Shown piece by piece: positions 7,501 to 14,540 of a DNA stretch of 43,759 nt. Below the pieces are notes generated by a model. That model searched no databases and was not told the origin of the DNA. It saw only the letters and a list, made by a program, of their open reading frames with translations. Both the position numbers and the translations under genes were made by a program. Each line of letters starts with the position of its first letter. Position 1 is the stretch's first letter. Source of the DNA: Amphibiibacter pelophylacis (GTDB lineage: Bacteria > Pseudomonadota > Gammaproteobacteria > Burkholderiales > Burkholderiaceae_C); the NCBI RefSeq assembly GCF_037688875.1, contig NZ_JAWDIE010000023.1, forward strand, positions 1-43,759, given 5' to 3'.

Positions 7501-8031
7501 ATGTCCAGAATCGGGAAAATGCCCGTGGCTCTGCCCGCAGGGGTTGAAGTCAAGATCGGCGACAGCATCGTGGTCAAGGGTTCGGGCGGTACGCTCAGCC
7601 TTAAGGCCAACGCGCTGGTGACCGTCCGTCAGGATGGCGCCCAGCTGCTGGTTGATGCGGCCAATGACAGCACCGAAGCCAATGCACTGCGCGGCACCTT
7701 TCGTGCCCTGCTGAACAACATGGTGACCGGCGTGACCAAGGGGTTCGAGCGCAAGCTAAACCTGGTTGGCGTGGGCTATCGTGCCCAGGCGCAAGGTCAG
7801 GCGCTGAACCTGCAGGTCGGCTATTCGCACCCGGTATCCAAAAAGATGCCCGAAGGCGTGAAAGTCGAAACCCCGACGCCCACCGAGATTGTGCTGAAAG
7901 GCGCCAATCTGCAGGTGATCGGTCAGGTGGCTGCTGAAATCCGTGCCTTCCGTCCGCCTGAGCCTTACAAAGGCAAGGGGATCCGCTACGCCGACGAGCG
8001 CGTGGTGATCAAGGAAACCAAGAAGAAATAA
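7501..8031 (+). CDS. rplF: 50S ribosomal protein L6
   Basis: The 176-residue L6 starts MSRIGKMPVALPAGVEVKIG and ends with the diagnostic FRPPEPYKGKGIRYADERV. It lies at the base of the L7/L12 stalk near the GTPase centre. ATG 7501 follows GGGAGAGAGCAAG. The upstream extension of the frame to 7459 overlaps rpsH and is rejected. Confidence 0.97.
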   Translation: MSRIGKMPVALPAGVEVKIGDSIVVKGSGGTLSLKANALVTVRQDGAQLLVDAANDSTEANALRGTFRALLNNMVTGVTKGFERKLNLVGVGYRAQAQGQALNLQVGYSHPVSKKMPEGVKVETPTPTEIVLKGANLQVIGQVAAEIRAFRPPEPYKGKGIRYADERVVIKETKKK

Positions 8032-8042
8032 GGGATCACGTC

Positions 8043-8405
8043 ATGCTGAACACCAAATCCCGCCGCGAACGCCGCGCCCGCCAGACGCGGGTGCGTATCG
8101 CCAAACAAAACGCCGTGCGCCTGTCGGTTTTCCGTTCGAATACGCACATTTACGCCTCGCTGATTTCACCGTGTGGCACCAAGGTGCTGACATCGGCTTC
8201 GACACTGGAAAAAGACCTGCGCGCCGAACTCGGCGACGCACCGTCCTCCAGCGTGGCTGCTGCCGCACTCGTGGGCAAGCACATCGCTGCCAAAGGCCTT
8301 GCCGCTGGCGTCAAGGAAGTGGCTTTCGACCGTTCAGGCTTTGCCTACCACGGTCGTGTGAAAGCTCTGGCTGACGCCGCCCGCGAAGCGGGTCTGCAGT
8401 TCTAA
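8043..8405 (+). CDS. rplR: 50S ribosomal protein L18
   Basis: The 120-residue L18 contains RLSVFRSNTHIYASLISPCG and the C-terminal VAFDRSGFAYHGRVKALADAA (residues about 95-115, quoted in part). L18 binds 5S rRNA together with L5. It is 11 nt after rplF. Length and sequence are ordinary. Confidence 0.97.
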   Translation: MLNTKSRRERRARQTRVRIAKQNAVRLSVFRSNTHIYASLISPCGTKVLTSASTLEKDLRAELGDAPSSSVAAAALVGKHIAAKGLAAGVKEVAFDRSGFAYHGRVKALADAAREAGLQF

Positions 8406-8422
8406 TCCAGACAAGGTACATC

Positions 8423-8944
8423 ATGGCAAGCAAACATCAAGCCAAAGCGCAAGAAGAAGCCCGCGACGATGGCATGAAAGAGAAGATGATCGCCGTCAAT
8501 CGCGTGACGAAGGTGGTCAAGGGCGGCCGCATCCTGAGTTTTGCGGCTCTGACGGTGGTCGGTGACGGCGAAGGCCGCATCGGCATGGGCAAGGGCAAAG
8601 CCCGTGAAGTGCCTGTCGCCGTGCAGAAAGCCATGGAGCAGGCCCGCCGCAACATGGTCAAGGTCAGCCTGCGCAACGGCACCGTCCAGCATGACCTGCA
8701 TGGTCAGCATGGCGCCGCGCGTGTTCTGCTGGCTCCGGCTGTCGCTGGTACCGGTGTGATCGCAGGTGGCCCGATGCGCGCCGTTTTCGAAGTGATGGGT
8801 GTGACCGATGTCGTGGCCAAGAGCCACGGTTCGTCCAACCCGTACAACATGGTTCGTGCCACGCTGGATGCGTTGAGCAAGAACAACACCCCGGCCGAAA
8901 TTGCTGCCAAGCGCGGCAAGTCGGTTGAAGACATCCTGAACTGA
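8423..8944 (+). CDS. rpsE: 30S ribosomal protein S5
   Basis: The 173-residue S5 has the double-stranded RNA-binding fold with VNRVTKVVKGGRILSFAALT (about residue 25 on) and the later HGSSNPYNMVRATLDAL. S5 shapes the mRNA entry and decoding fidelity and is the site of spectinomycin-resistance changes. ATG 8423 follows AAGGTACATC. Confidence 0.97.
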   Translation: MASKHQAKAQEEARDDGMKEKMIAVNRVTKVVKGGRILSFAALTVVGDGEGRIGMGKGKAREVPVAVQKAMEQARRNMVKVSLRNGTVQHDLHGQHGAARVLLAPAVAGTGVIAGGPMRAVFEVMGVTDVVAKSHGSSNPYNMVRATLDALSKNNTPAEIAAKRGKSVEDILN

Positions 8945-8955
8945 GCGAGACTGAC

Positions 8956-9141
8956 ATGAGCAACTCCGCGTCCGTCGTCACCGTCAAGCTGGTGCGCAGC
9001 GTCATTGGCACCCGTCAATCGCACCGCGACACCGTCCGTGGTCTGGGCCTGCGTAAGGTGGGCAGCCAAGCGACCCTGGAAGATACGCCTGCCGTGCGCG
9101 GCATGATCAATAAGGTGTCCTACCTTGTTCAAGTGATTTGA
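8956..9141 (+). CDS. rpmD: 50S ribosomal protein L30
   Basis: The 61-residue protein contains VKLVRSVIGTRQSHRDTVRG and LGLRKVGSQATLEDTPAVRG, matching L30. It is encoded between rpsE and rplO as expected. The start is 11 nt after the rpsE stop. Confidence 0.96.
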   Translation: MSNSASVVTVKLVRSVIGTRQSHRDTVRGLGLRKVGSQATLEDTPAVRGMINKVSYLVQVI

Positions 9142-9149
9142 GGTTATCC

Positions 9150-9581
9150 ATGCAGCTCAATACGATTGCCCCCGCTTCCGGGGAAAAACACGCCCGCCGC
9201 CGGGTGGGCCGTGGTATTGGTTCCGGTCTCGGTAAAACCGCAGGTCGTGGTCACAAGGGCCAGCACTCGCGTGCCGGTGGCTATCACAAGGTGGGTTTCG
9301 AAGGCGGTCAGATGCCTTTGCAGCGTCGCCTGCCCAAGCGCGGTTTCAAATCAATGGCAGCTGGCACTGTAGCCGACATCACGCTGGCAGCACTGGAGCT
9401 GCTGCAGGCCCCTGAAGTTGATATCAATGTGCTGAAGGCCGCTTCGGTGATTCCTTCACACATCCGTGGCGTCAAGGTCATCAAGTCGGGTGAGATCACT
9501 CGTGCGGTCAAGCTGAACGGCATCGCGGTGTCGGCCGGTGCCAAAGCGGCGATTGAAGCCGCTGGCGGCTCGGTCGCCTGA
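9150..9581 (+). CDS. rplO: 50S ribosomal protein L15
   Basis: The 143-residue L15 begins MQLNTIAPASGEKHARRRVG. It has the conserved Gly-rich GRGIGSGLGKTAGRGHKGQ and KVGFEGGQMPLQRRLPKRGF. It is a late-assembly 50S protein. ATG 9150 has GAGG 6 nt upstream; the TTG at 9138 is less likely. Confidence 0.97.
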   Translation: MQLNTIAPASGEKHARRRVGRGIGSGLGKTAGRGHKGQHSRAGGYHKVGFEGGQMPLQRRLPKRGFKSMAAGTVADITLAALELLQAPEVDINVLKAASVIPSHIRGVKVIKSGEITRAVKLNGIAVSAGAKAAIEAAGGSVA

Positions 9582-9611
9582 TAGCAGCAGCGACAGACGG
9601 GATACAAGCGC

Positions 9612-10940
9612 GTGGCGACCAACTCTCTTGCACTGGCGGCTGGAAAAAACAAGTTCGGCGAACTCAAGTCGCGCCTGATTTTTCTGCTGCTGGCCTTGCT
9701 GGTGTATCGCATCGGCTCGCATATCCCTGTGCCGGGAATTGATCCGCAGCAGTTGCAACAGCTTTTCAGTGGCCGCCAAGGCGGCATTCTGAATCTGTTC
9801 AATATGTTTTCGGGCGGTTCACTGTCGCGGTTTGCGGTGTTTGCGCTGGGCATCATGCCCTATATTTCAGCGTCCATCATCATGCAGCTGATGACCCATG
9901 TGGTCCCCATGCTGGAAGCGCTGAAAAAAGAGGGCGAGTCAGGCCGCAAGAAAATCACGCAGTACACGCGCTATGGCACGTTGTTTCTGGCTTTGTTCCA
10001 GTCTTACGGTATTGCCGTGGCTCTGGAAGCGCAGCCCGGGCTGGTGATTGATCCGGGCATGATGTTTCGCCTGTCCAGCGTGGTCAGTCTGACGGCGGGG
10101 ACGATGTTCCTGATGTGGCTGGGCGAGCAGATCACCGAGCGTGGCATTGGCAATGGCATTTCTGTGCTGATTTTCGCGGGTATTGCTGCTGGCCTGCCGC
10201 ATGCTTTGGGCGGTCTGGCAACGATGATCAATACGCAGGCAGTCAGCTATGGCGCTGCGCTGATTATTGTGGCGCTGGTTTTGCTGGTGACCTGGTTTGT
10301 GGTGTTTGTCGAACGTGGTCAGCGCAAAATTCTGGTGAATTACGCCAAGCGCCAGCAAGGCAACAAGGTGTACGGCGGGCAATCGTCGCACCTGCCGCTC
10401 AAGCTGAATATGGCGGGCGTGATCCCACCGATTTTCGCTTCTTCCATCATCCTGTTGCCGGCCACACTGGCAAGCTGGCTGTCTTCCGGACAGAACAGAG
10501 GGGCGATTGCTCGCTGGATCAATGATGCGTCCGGGGCTCTGGCTCCGGGACAGCCCGTGTACATCCTGCTCTTTGTGTCGATGATTGTTTTTTTCTGTTT
10601 TTTCTATACGGCACTGGTGTTCAACAGCCGTGAGACAGCCGACAACCTGAAGAAAAGCAACGCCTTCATTCCGGGCATCCGCCCGGGCGATCAGACGGCC
10701 CGTTACATTGACCGCATTTTGTTGCGCCTGACGCTGGCGGGTGCGATCTACATCTCGGCGGTGTGTCTGGTCCCCGAATTTCTGATCCTGGAGTACAATG
10801 CTCCGTTTTATTTCGGTGGCACATCGCTGCTGATTATTGTTGTGGTCTCGATGGACTTCTGGGAGCAGGTTCGCTCCTACATGATGAGTCAGCAGTACGA
10901 GTCCCTGCTCAAGAAGGCAAACTTCAAGGGCAAGTTTTAA
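9612..10940 (+). CDS. secY: Protein translocase subunit SecY
   Basis: The 442-residue SecY forms the central channel of the Sec translocon. It starts with GTG at 9612 (MATNSLALAAGKNKFGELK). About ten hydrophobic segments are visible. The first cytoplasmic/periplasmic part includes HIPVPGIDPQQLQ, and the conserved loop segments include VFVERGQRKILVNYAKRQQG (near residue 235) and AFIPGIRPGDQTARYIDRIL (near residue 350). It sits in the spc operon between rplO and infA. Confidence 0.98.
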   Translation: MATNSLALAAGKNKFGELKSRLIFLLLALLVYRIGSHIPVPGIDPQQLQQLFSGRQGGILNLFNMFSGGSLSRFAVFALGIMPYISASIIMQLMTHVVPMLEALKKEGESGRKKITQYTRYGTLFLALFQSYGIAVALEAQPGLVIDPGMMFRLSSVVSLTAGTMFLMWLGEQITERGIGNGISVLIFAGIAAGLPHALGGLATMINTQAVSYGAALIIVALVLLVTWFVVFVERGQRKILVNYAKRQQGNKVYGGQSSHLPLKLNMAGVIPPIFASSIILLPATLASWLSSGQNRGAIARWINDASGALAPGQPVYILLFVSMIVFFCFFYTALVFNSRETADNLKKSNAFIPGIRPGDQTARYIDRILLRLTLAGAIYISAVCLVPEFLILEYNAPFYFGGTSLLIIVVVSMDFWEQVRSYMMSQQYESLLKKANFKGKF

Positions 10941-10952
10941 GAAAGCGAATTT

Positions 10953-11171
10953 GTGGCAAAAGACGATGTGATCCAGATGCAGGGGGAGATTGTTGAAAAC
11001 CTCCCCAATGCGACCTTTCGGGTCAAGCTCGAAAACGGTCATGTCGTCCTCGGCCACATATCCGGCAAGATGCGCATGCATTACATTCGCATTCTTCCCG
11101 GTGATAAGGTCACTGTGGAGTTGACGCCCTACGATCTCTCGCGGGCTCGTATTGTGTTCCGGGCCAAGTAA
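10953..11171 (+). CDS. infA: Translation initiation factor IF-1
   Basis: A 72-residue single OB-fold protein (MAKDDVIQMQGEIVENLPNA..., ending TPYDLSRARIVFRAK) that binds the 30S A site during initiation. The start codon is GTG at 10953, preceded by GAAAGCGAA. The position between secY and rpmJ is typical for betaproteobacteria. Confidence 0.97.
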   Translation: MAKDDVIQMQGEIVENLPNATFRVKLENGHVVLGHISGKMRMHYIRILPGDKVTVELTPYDLSRARIVFRAK

Positions 11172-11188
11172 GCCCAAGGAGAAAAGAA

Positions 11189-11302
11189 ATGAAAGTCGCA
11201 GCATCCGTCAAGAAAATGTGCAGAAACTGCAAAGTCATCCGTCGCAAGGGTGTCGTGCGGGTGATCTGCACGGATCCCCGTCACAAACAACGTCAAGGTT
11301 AA
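11189..11302 (+). CDS. rpmJ: 50S ribosomal protein L36 (zinc-binding form)
   Basis: A 37-codon gene encoding MKVAASVKKMCRNCKVIRRK and ending DPRHKQRQG. Cys11, Cys14, Cys27 and His32 form the zinc ribbon of the C-plus L36 type. ATG 11189 has AAGGAG upstream (11176-11181). It lies between infA and rpsM as in related genomes. Confidence 0.96.
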   Translation: MKVAASVKKMCRNCKVIRRKGVVRVICTDPRHKQRQG

Positions 11303-11317
11303 TCGTTAGGTATCGCT

Positions 11318-11680
11318 ATGGCACGCATTGCAGGCATCAACATTCCGCCGCACAAACATGCGGAGATTGGTCTGACCTCCATTTTTGGTGTGGGTCGTCC
11401 GACGGCTCAGAAAATTTGTGACACGGTCGGCATTCCCTATTCCAAAAAGATCAAGGAGTTGACCGATTCCGATCTGGAAAAGATTCGTGACGTTCTGGGT
11501 CAGATCACCATTGAAGGTGATCTGCGCCGTGAAAACTCGATGAGCATCAAGCGCCTGATGGACTTGGGCTGCTATCGCGGTTTCCGTCACCGTCGCGGTC
11601 TGCCCGCGCGTGGCCAGCGCACCAAAACGAATGCCCGCACCCGCAAAGGTCCGCGCAAAGCCATCGCTGGCAAGAAATAA
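11318..11680 (+). CDS. rpsM: 30S ribosomal protein S13
   Basis: The 120-residue S13 starts MARIAGINIPPHKHAEIGLT. It contains YRGFRHRRGLPARGQRTKTN (residues about 86-105) and the basic tail that contacts P-site tRNA. In E. coli the leader before rpsM is the S4 repression target. Here only 15 nt separate it from rpmJ, so no large leader exists at this position. Confidence 0.97.
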   Translation: MARIAGINIPPHKHAEIGLTSIFGVGRPTAQKICDTVGIPYSKKIKELTDSDLEKIRDVLGQITIEGDLRRENSMSIKRLMDLGCYRGFRHRRGLPARGQRTKTNARTRKGPRKAIAGKK

Positions 11681-11715
11681 GCAAATCTGACGTTCTGTAG
11701 AACTGGACTCGACAA

Positions 11716-12117
11716 ATGGCCAAAGCCTCCAACTCCGCTGCACAGCGCGTGCGCAAAAAGATTCGCAAGAACATTGCGGACGGTATCGCGCACATTCACG
11801 CCTCGTTCAATAACACCATCATCACCATCACGGACCGACAGGGTGGCGCCTTGTCGTGGGCGTCGAGCGGGGGTCAGGGCTTCAAAGGGTCGCGTAAATC
11901 GACCCCGTTTGCAGCCCAGGTGGCGGCCGAAGTGGCGGGCCGTGCGGCACAGGAGCAGGGCATCAAGAACGTGGACGTGCAGATCAAGGGCCCCGGCCCG
12001 GGTCGCGAGTCCTGCGTGCGTGCTCTGGGCACGCTGGGCATCCGGATCAATTCCATCTCTGATCTGACGCCTGTTCCCCACAATGGCTGCCGCCCCCAGA
12101 AGCGCCGCCGTATCTGA
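11716..12117 (+). CDS. rpsK: 30S ribosomal protein S11
   Basis: The 133-residue S11 contains NIADGIAHIHASFNNTIITI and GVRPTPHNGCRPQKRR-like C-terminus (here LTPVPHNGCRPQKRRRI). It contributes to the 30S platform at the mRNA exit. A 125-nt gap with a large hairpin separates it from rpsD. Confidence 0.97.
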   Translation: MAKASNSAAQRVRKKIRKNIADGIAHIHASFNNTIITITDRQGGALSWASSGGQGFKGSRKSTPFAAQVAAEVAGRAAQEQGIKNVDVQIKGPGPGRESCVRALGTLGIRINSISDLTPVPHNGCRPQKRRRI

Positions 12118-12135
12118 TTTTTCATGAAGACCACT

Positions 12136-12175
12136 GTCCGTTGAGCATCCTTTTTGCGGGATGCCATCAACGGAC
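12136..12175 (+). promoter_or_regulatory. Large hairpin between rpsK and rpsD
   Basis: GTCCGTTGA (12136-12144) plus GCATCC (12145-12150) pairs with GGATGC (12159-12164) and TCAACGGAC (12167-12175). This gives a 15-bp stem with a 2-nt bulge (CA) and an 8-nt loop. Only a weak T-containing stretch follows, so a classical terminator is doubtful. It could be a processing site, an attenuator or an S4-binding leader for rpsD; the sequence alone does not decide. Confidence 0.55.
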
Positions 12176-12242
12176 TTGTGTCGTTTGTGGTCCAGCTTTT
12201 TGATCCACACGCGACATCAGCTCAACGTTCAAAGGAACCACC

Positions 12243-12866
12243 GTGGCACGTTACCTCGGCCCCAAGGCCAAACTCTCCCGCCGTGAAGGCACCGACCTTT
12301 TCCTGAAAAGCGCCCGTCGCTCGATCTCGGACAAAGCCAAATTTGACACCAAACCCGGCCAGCATGGCCGCACGTCGGGTTCACGGACGTCGGATTACGG
12401 CATCCAGCTGCGTGAAAAGCAGAAGGTCAAGCGCATGTACGGCGTCCTGGAAAAGCAGTTTCGTCGCTATTTTGCTGAGGCTGAGCGCCGTCGCGGCAAT
12501 ACGGGTGCCAACCTGCTGAGCCTGCTGGAATGTCGCTTGGATAACGTCGTGTACCGCATGGGCTTTGGTTCCACCCGCGCTGAAGCCCGTCAGCTGGTTT
12601 CCCACAAGGCGATTTCGGTGAACGGCCAGCTGGTCAATATCCCGTCTTATCTGGTCAAAGCCAATGACGTGGTGGCTGTGGTCGAGAAATCCAAAAACCA
12701 GCTGCGCATCACGGATGCCCTGAAACTGGCCGAATCGATTGGTCTGCCCGATTGGGTTCAGGTCGATGCCAGCAAAAAAGAAGGCGTCTTCAAGAAGGCT
12801 CCGGACCGCGACCAGTTTGGCGCCGAGATCAACGAATCCCTGATCGTCGAACTGTACTCGCGCTGA
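12243..12866 (+). CDS. rpsD: 30S ribosomal protein S4
   Basis: The 207-residue S4 has the N-terminal ARYLGPKAKLSRREGTDLFL and the S4 RNA-binding domain (LECRLDNVVYRMGFGSTRAE and RQLVSHKAISVNGQLVNIPS). S4 starts 30S assembly and is the alpha-operon repressor in E. coli. The start is GTG 12243 with AAAGGAAC just before it. It is separated by structured gaps from rpsK and rpoA. Confidence 0.97.
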   Translation: MARYLGPKAKLSRREGTDLFLKSARRSISDKAKFDTKPGQHGRTSGSRTSDYGIQLREKQKVKRMYGVLEKQFRRYFAEAERRRGNTGANLLSLLECRLDNVVYRMGFGSTRAEARQLVSHKAISVNGQLVNIPSYLVKANDVVAVVEKSKNQLRITDALKLAESIGLPDWVQVDASKKEGVFKKAPDRDQFGAEINESLIVELYSR

Positions 12867-12885
12867 TTTTTCGCTTGCTCCCCCG

Positions 12886-12911
12886 AAGGTGACTGTTCTG
12901 GTCACCTTTTT
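12886..12911 (+). terminator. Terminator-like hairpin between rpsD and rpoA
   Basis: AAGGTGAC (12886-12893) and GTCACCTT (12901-12908) form a perfect 8-bp stem with a 7-nt loop. The T-run 12907-12911 follows. It may lower transcription into rpoA or stabilise upstream mRNA; full termination would separate rpoA-rplQ from the ribosomal genes. Confidence 0.6.
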
Positions 12912-12960
12912 CAGCCTTACCGGTGTAACGAGCCGAGGGTATTGAAACCAGAGAACCCCT

Positions 12961-13947
12961 ATGCAAGTCAACCTGCTCAAACCCAAAGCCATTCAAGTCG
13001 AACCTCTGTCGGGCAACCGCGCCAGAGTGGTGCTGGAGCCGTTCGAACGGGGCTATGGGCACACCCTGGGCAACGCCCTGCGCCGCGTGCTGCTGTCGTC
13101 CATGGTGGGCTATGCGCCGACCGAAGTGTCCATCGACGGTGTCCTGCACGAGTACTCGGCGCTGGACGGCGTTCAGGAAGACATCGTGCATGTCATGCTG
13201 AACCTCAAGGGTGTGGTGTTCAAGCTGCACGGCCGTGACTCCGTGACGCTGTCGCTGCGTAAAACCGGGGAAGGCGCTGTGCTGGCGTCTGACATCCAGG
13301 TCCCGCACGACGTGGAAATCATCAATCCCGCGCACGTCATTGCCAATCTGTCGCAGAACGGCCGCCTGGACATGCAGATCAAGGTTGAGCAGGGCCGTGG
13401 CTATGTGCCGGGCACCATGCGCAAGTTTGTCGACGAAACGTCGGCGGGTGTGGGCCGCATCGTGCTGGACGCTTCCTTCTCGCCAATCCGCCGTGTCAGC
13501 TACGCGGTCGAGAGCGCCCGCGTCGAGCAGCGCACCGACCTCGACAAGCTGGTGATGGAGATCGAAACCAACGGCGCCATCACACCCGAAGATGCGATCC
13601 GCGAATCGGCCAAGATCCTGCGCGAACAGCTGGCCGTATTTGCCCAGCTGCCGGGCTTCAGCGGCGAAGAGGCCGAAGATCTGCCCACGTCCGAAGTGCA
13701 GTTCGACCCCATCCTGCTGCGTCCTGTCGACGAGCTTGAGCTGACCGTGCGTTCGGCCAACTGCCTGAAGGCCGAGAACATTTACTACATCGGCGATCTG
13801 ATCCAGCGTACCGAAACCGAGCTGCTCAAGACGCCCAACCTGGGCCGCAAATCGCTCAACGAGATCAAGGAAGTGCTGTCTACGCGCGGCCTCTCGCTGG
13901 GTGTGCGCCTGGAAGCCTGGCCGCCGCAAGGTCTGGACAAGCGCTGA
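12961..13947 (+). CDS. rpoA: RNA polymerase alpha subunit
   Basis: The 328-residue alpha subunit has the N-terminal dimerisation domain (LEPFERGYGHTLGNALRRVL near residue 25). It also has the C-terminal domain with ELTVRSANCLKAENIYYIGD and NLGRKSLNEIKEVLSTRGLS, which contacts UP elements and activators. It initiates core polymerase assembly. Location between rpsD and rplQ is canonical. Confidence 0.98.
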   Translation: MQVNLLKPKAIQVEPLSGNRARVVLEPFERGYGHTLGNALRRVLLSSMVGYAPTEVSIDGVLHEYSALDGVQEDIVHVMLNLKGVVFKLHGRDSVTLSLRKTGEGAVLASDIQVPHDVEIINPAHVIANLSQNGRLDMQIKVEQGRGYVPGTMRKFVDETSAGVGRIVLDASFSPIRRVSYAVESARVEQRTDLDKLVMEIETNGAITPEDAIRESAKILREQLAVFAQLPGFSGEEAEDLPTSEVQFDPILLRPVDELELTVRSANCLKAENIYYIGDLIQRTETELLKTPNLGRKSLNEIKEVLSTRGLSLGVRLEAWPPQGLDKR

Positions 13948-14038
13948 TTCCCTTTTTTCCTGGGGCACTGCCCCATTTTGTGCAACACCAGGTACCTTGA
14001 TCCGGCCTGGCTGATTTTTACTGATAAGGAAGCACATC

Positions 14039-14431
14039 ATGCGTCACCGCAATGGTCTGAAGAAACTCAACCGCACCAGTTCGCACCGCACCGCCATGTT
14101 CCGCAACATGAGCGTGTCGCTGATCACCCACGAGGCGATCAAAACCACTCTGCCCAAGGCCAAGTCCCTGCGCGGCGTGGTCGAGCCCCTGATCACGCTG
14201 GGCAAGGTCGACACCGTGGCCAATCGCCGTCTGGCTTTTGCCCGCCTGCGCGACGATGCCGCCGTGGCCAAGCTGTTCACAGTGCTGGGCCCGCGTTATG
14301 CCGCGCGTCCGGGCGGCTACACCCGCGTGCTGAAAATGGGTTTTCGCGTGGGTGACAACGCGCCCATGGCTTTCATGGAGCTGGTGGACCGTCCTGACGA
14401 AACCACCGACGAGGCGACGGCCGAGGCCTGA
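14039..14431 (+). CDS. rplQ: 50S ribosomal protein L17
   Basis: The 130-residue L17 begins MRHRNGLKKLNRTSSHRTAM and contains LAFARLRDDAAVAKLFTVLG and GGYTRVLKMGFRVGDNAPMA. It lies at the tunnel exit region of the 50S. It is the last gene of the alpha operon and is followed 42 nt later by a strong terminator. ATG 14039 follows AAGGAAGCACATC. Confidence 0.97.
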   Translation: MRHRNGLKKLNRTSSHRTAMFRNMSVSLITHEAIKTTLPKAKSLRGVVEPLITLGKVDTVANRRLAFARLRDDAAVAKLFTVLGPRYAARPGGYTRVLKMGFRVGDNAPMAFMELVDRPDETTDEATAEA

Positions 14432-14473
14432 CCCTGACGATTCCCGGAGCGCCCCGCGCGCTTCGGCTGCATC

Positions 14474-14500
14474 AAGGCCAGCTCTGTCTGGCCTTTTTTT
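14474..14500 (+). terminator. Intrinsic terminator of the alpha operon
   Basis: AAGGCCAG (14474-14481) and CTGGCCTT (14488-14495) form a perfect 8-bp stem with a 6-nt loop. Seven consecutive T (14494-14500) follow. It ends the ribosomal protein cluster. Confidence 0.9.
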
Positions 14501-14540
14501 ATGCCAGACTGGCTGGCTGTGAACGAGAGGTGGCGTTGTG

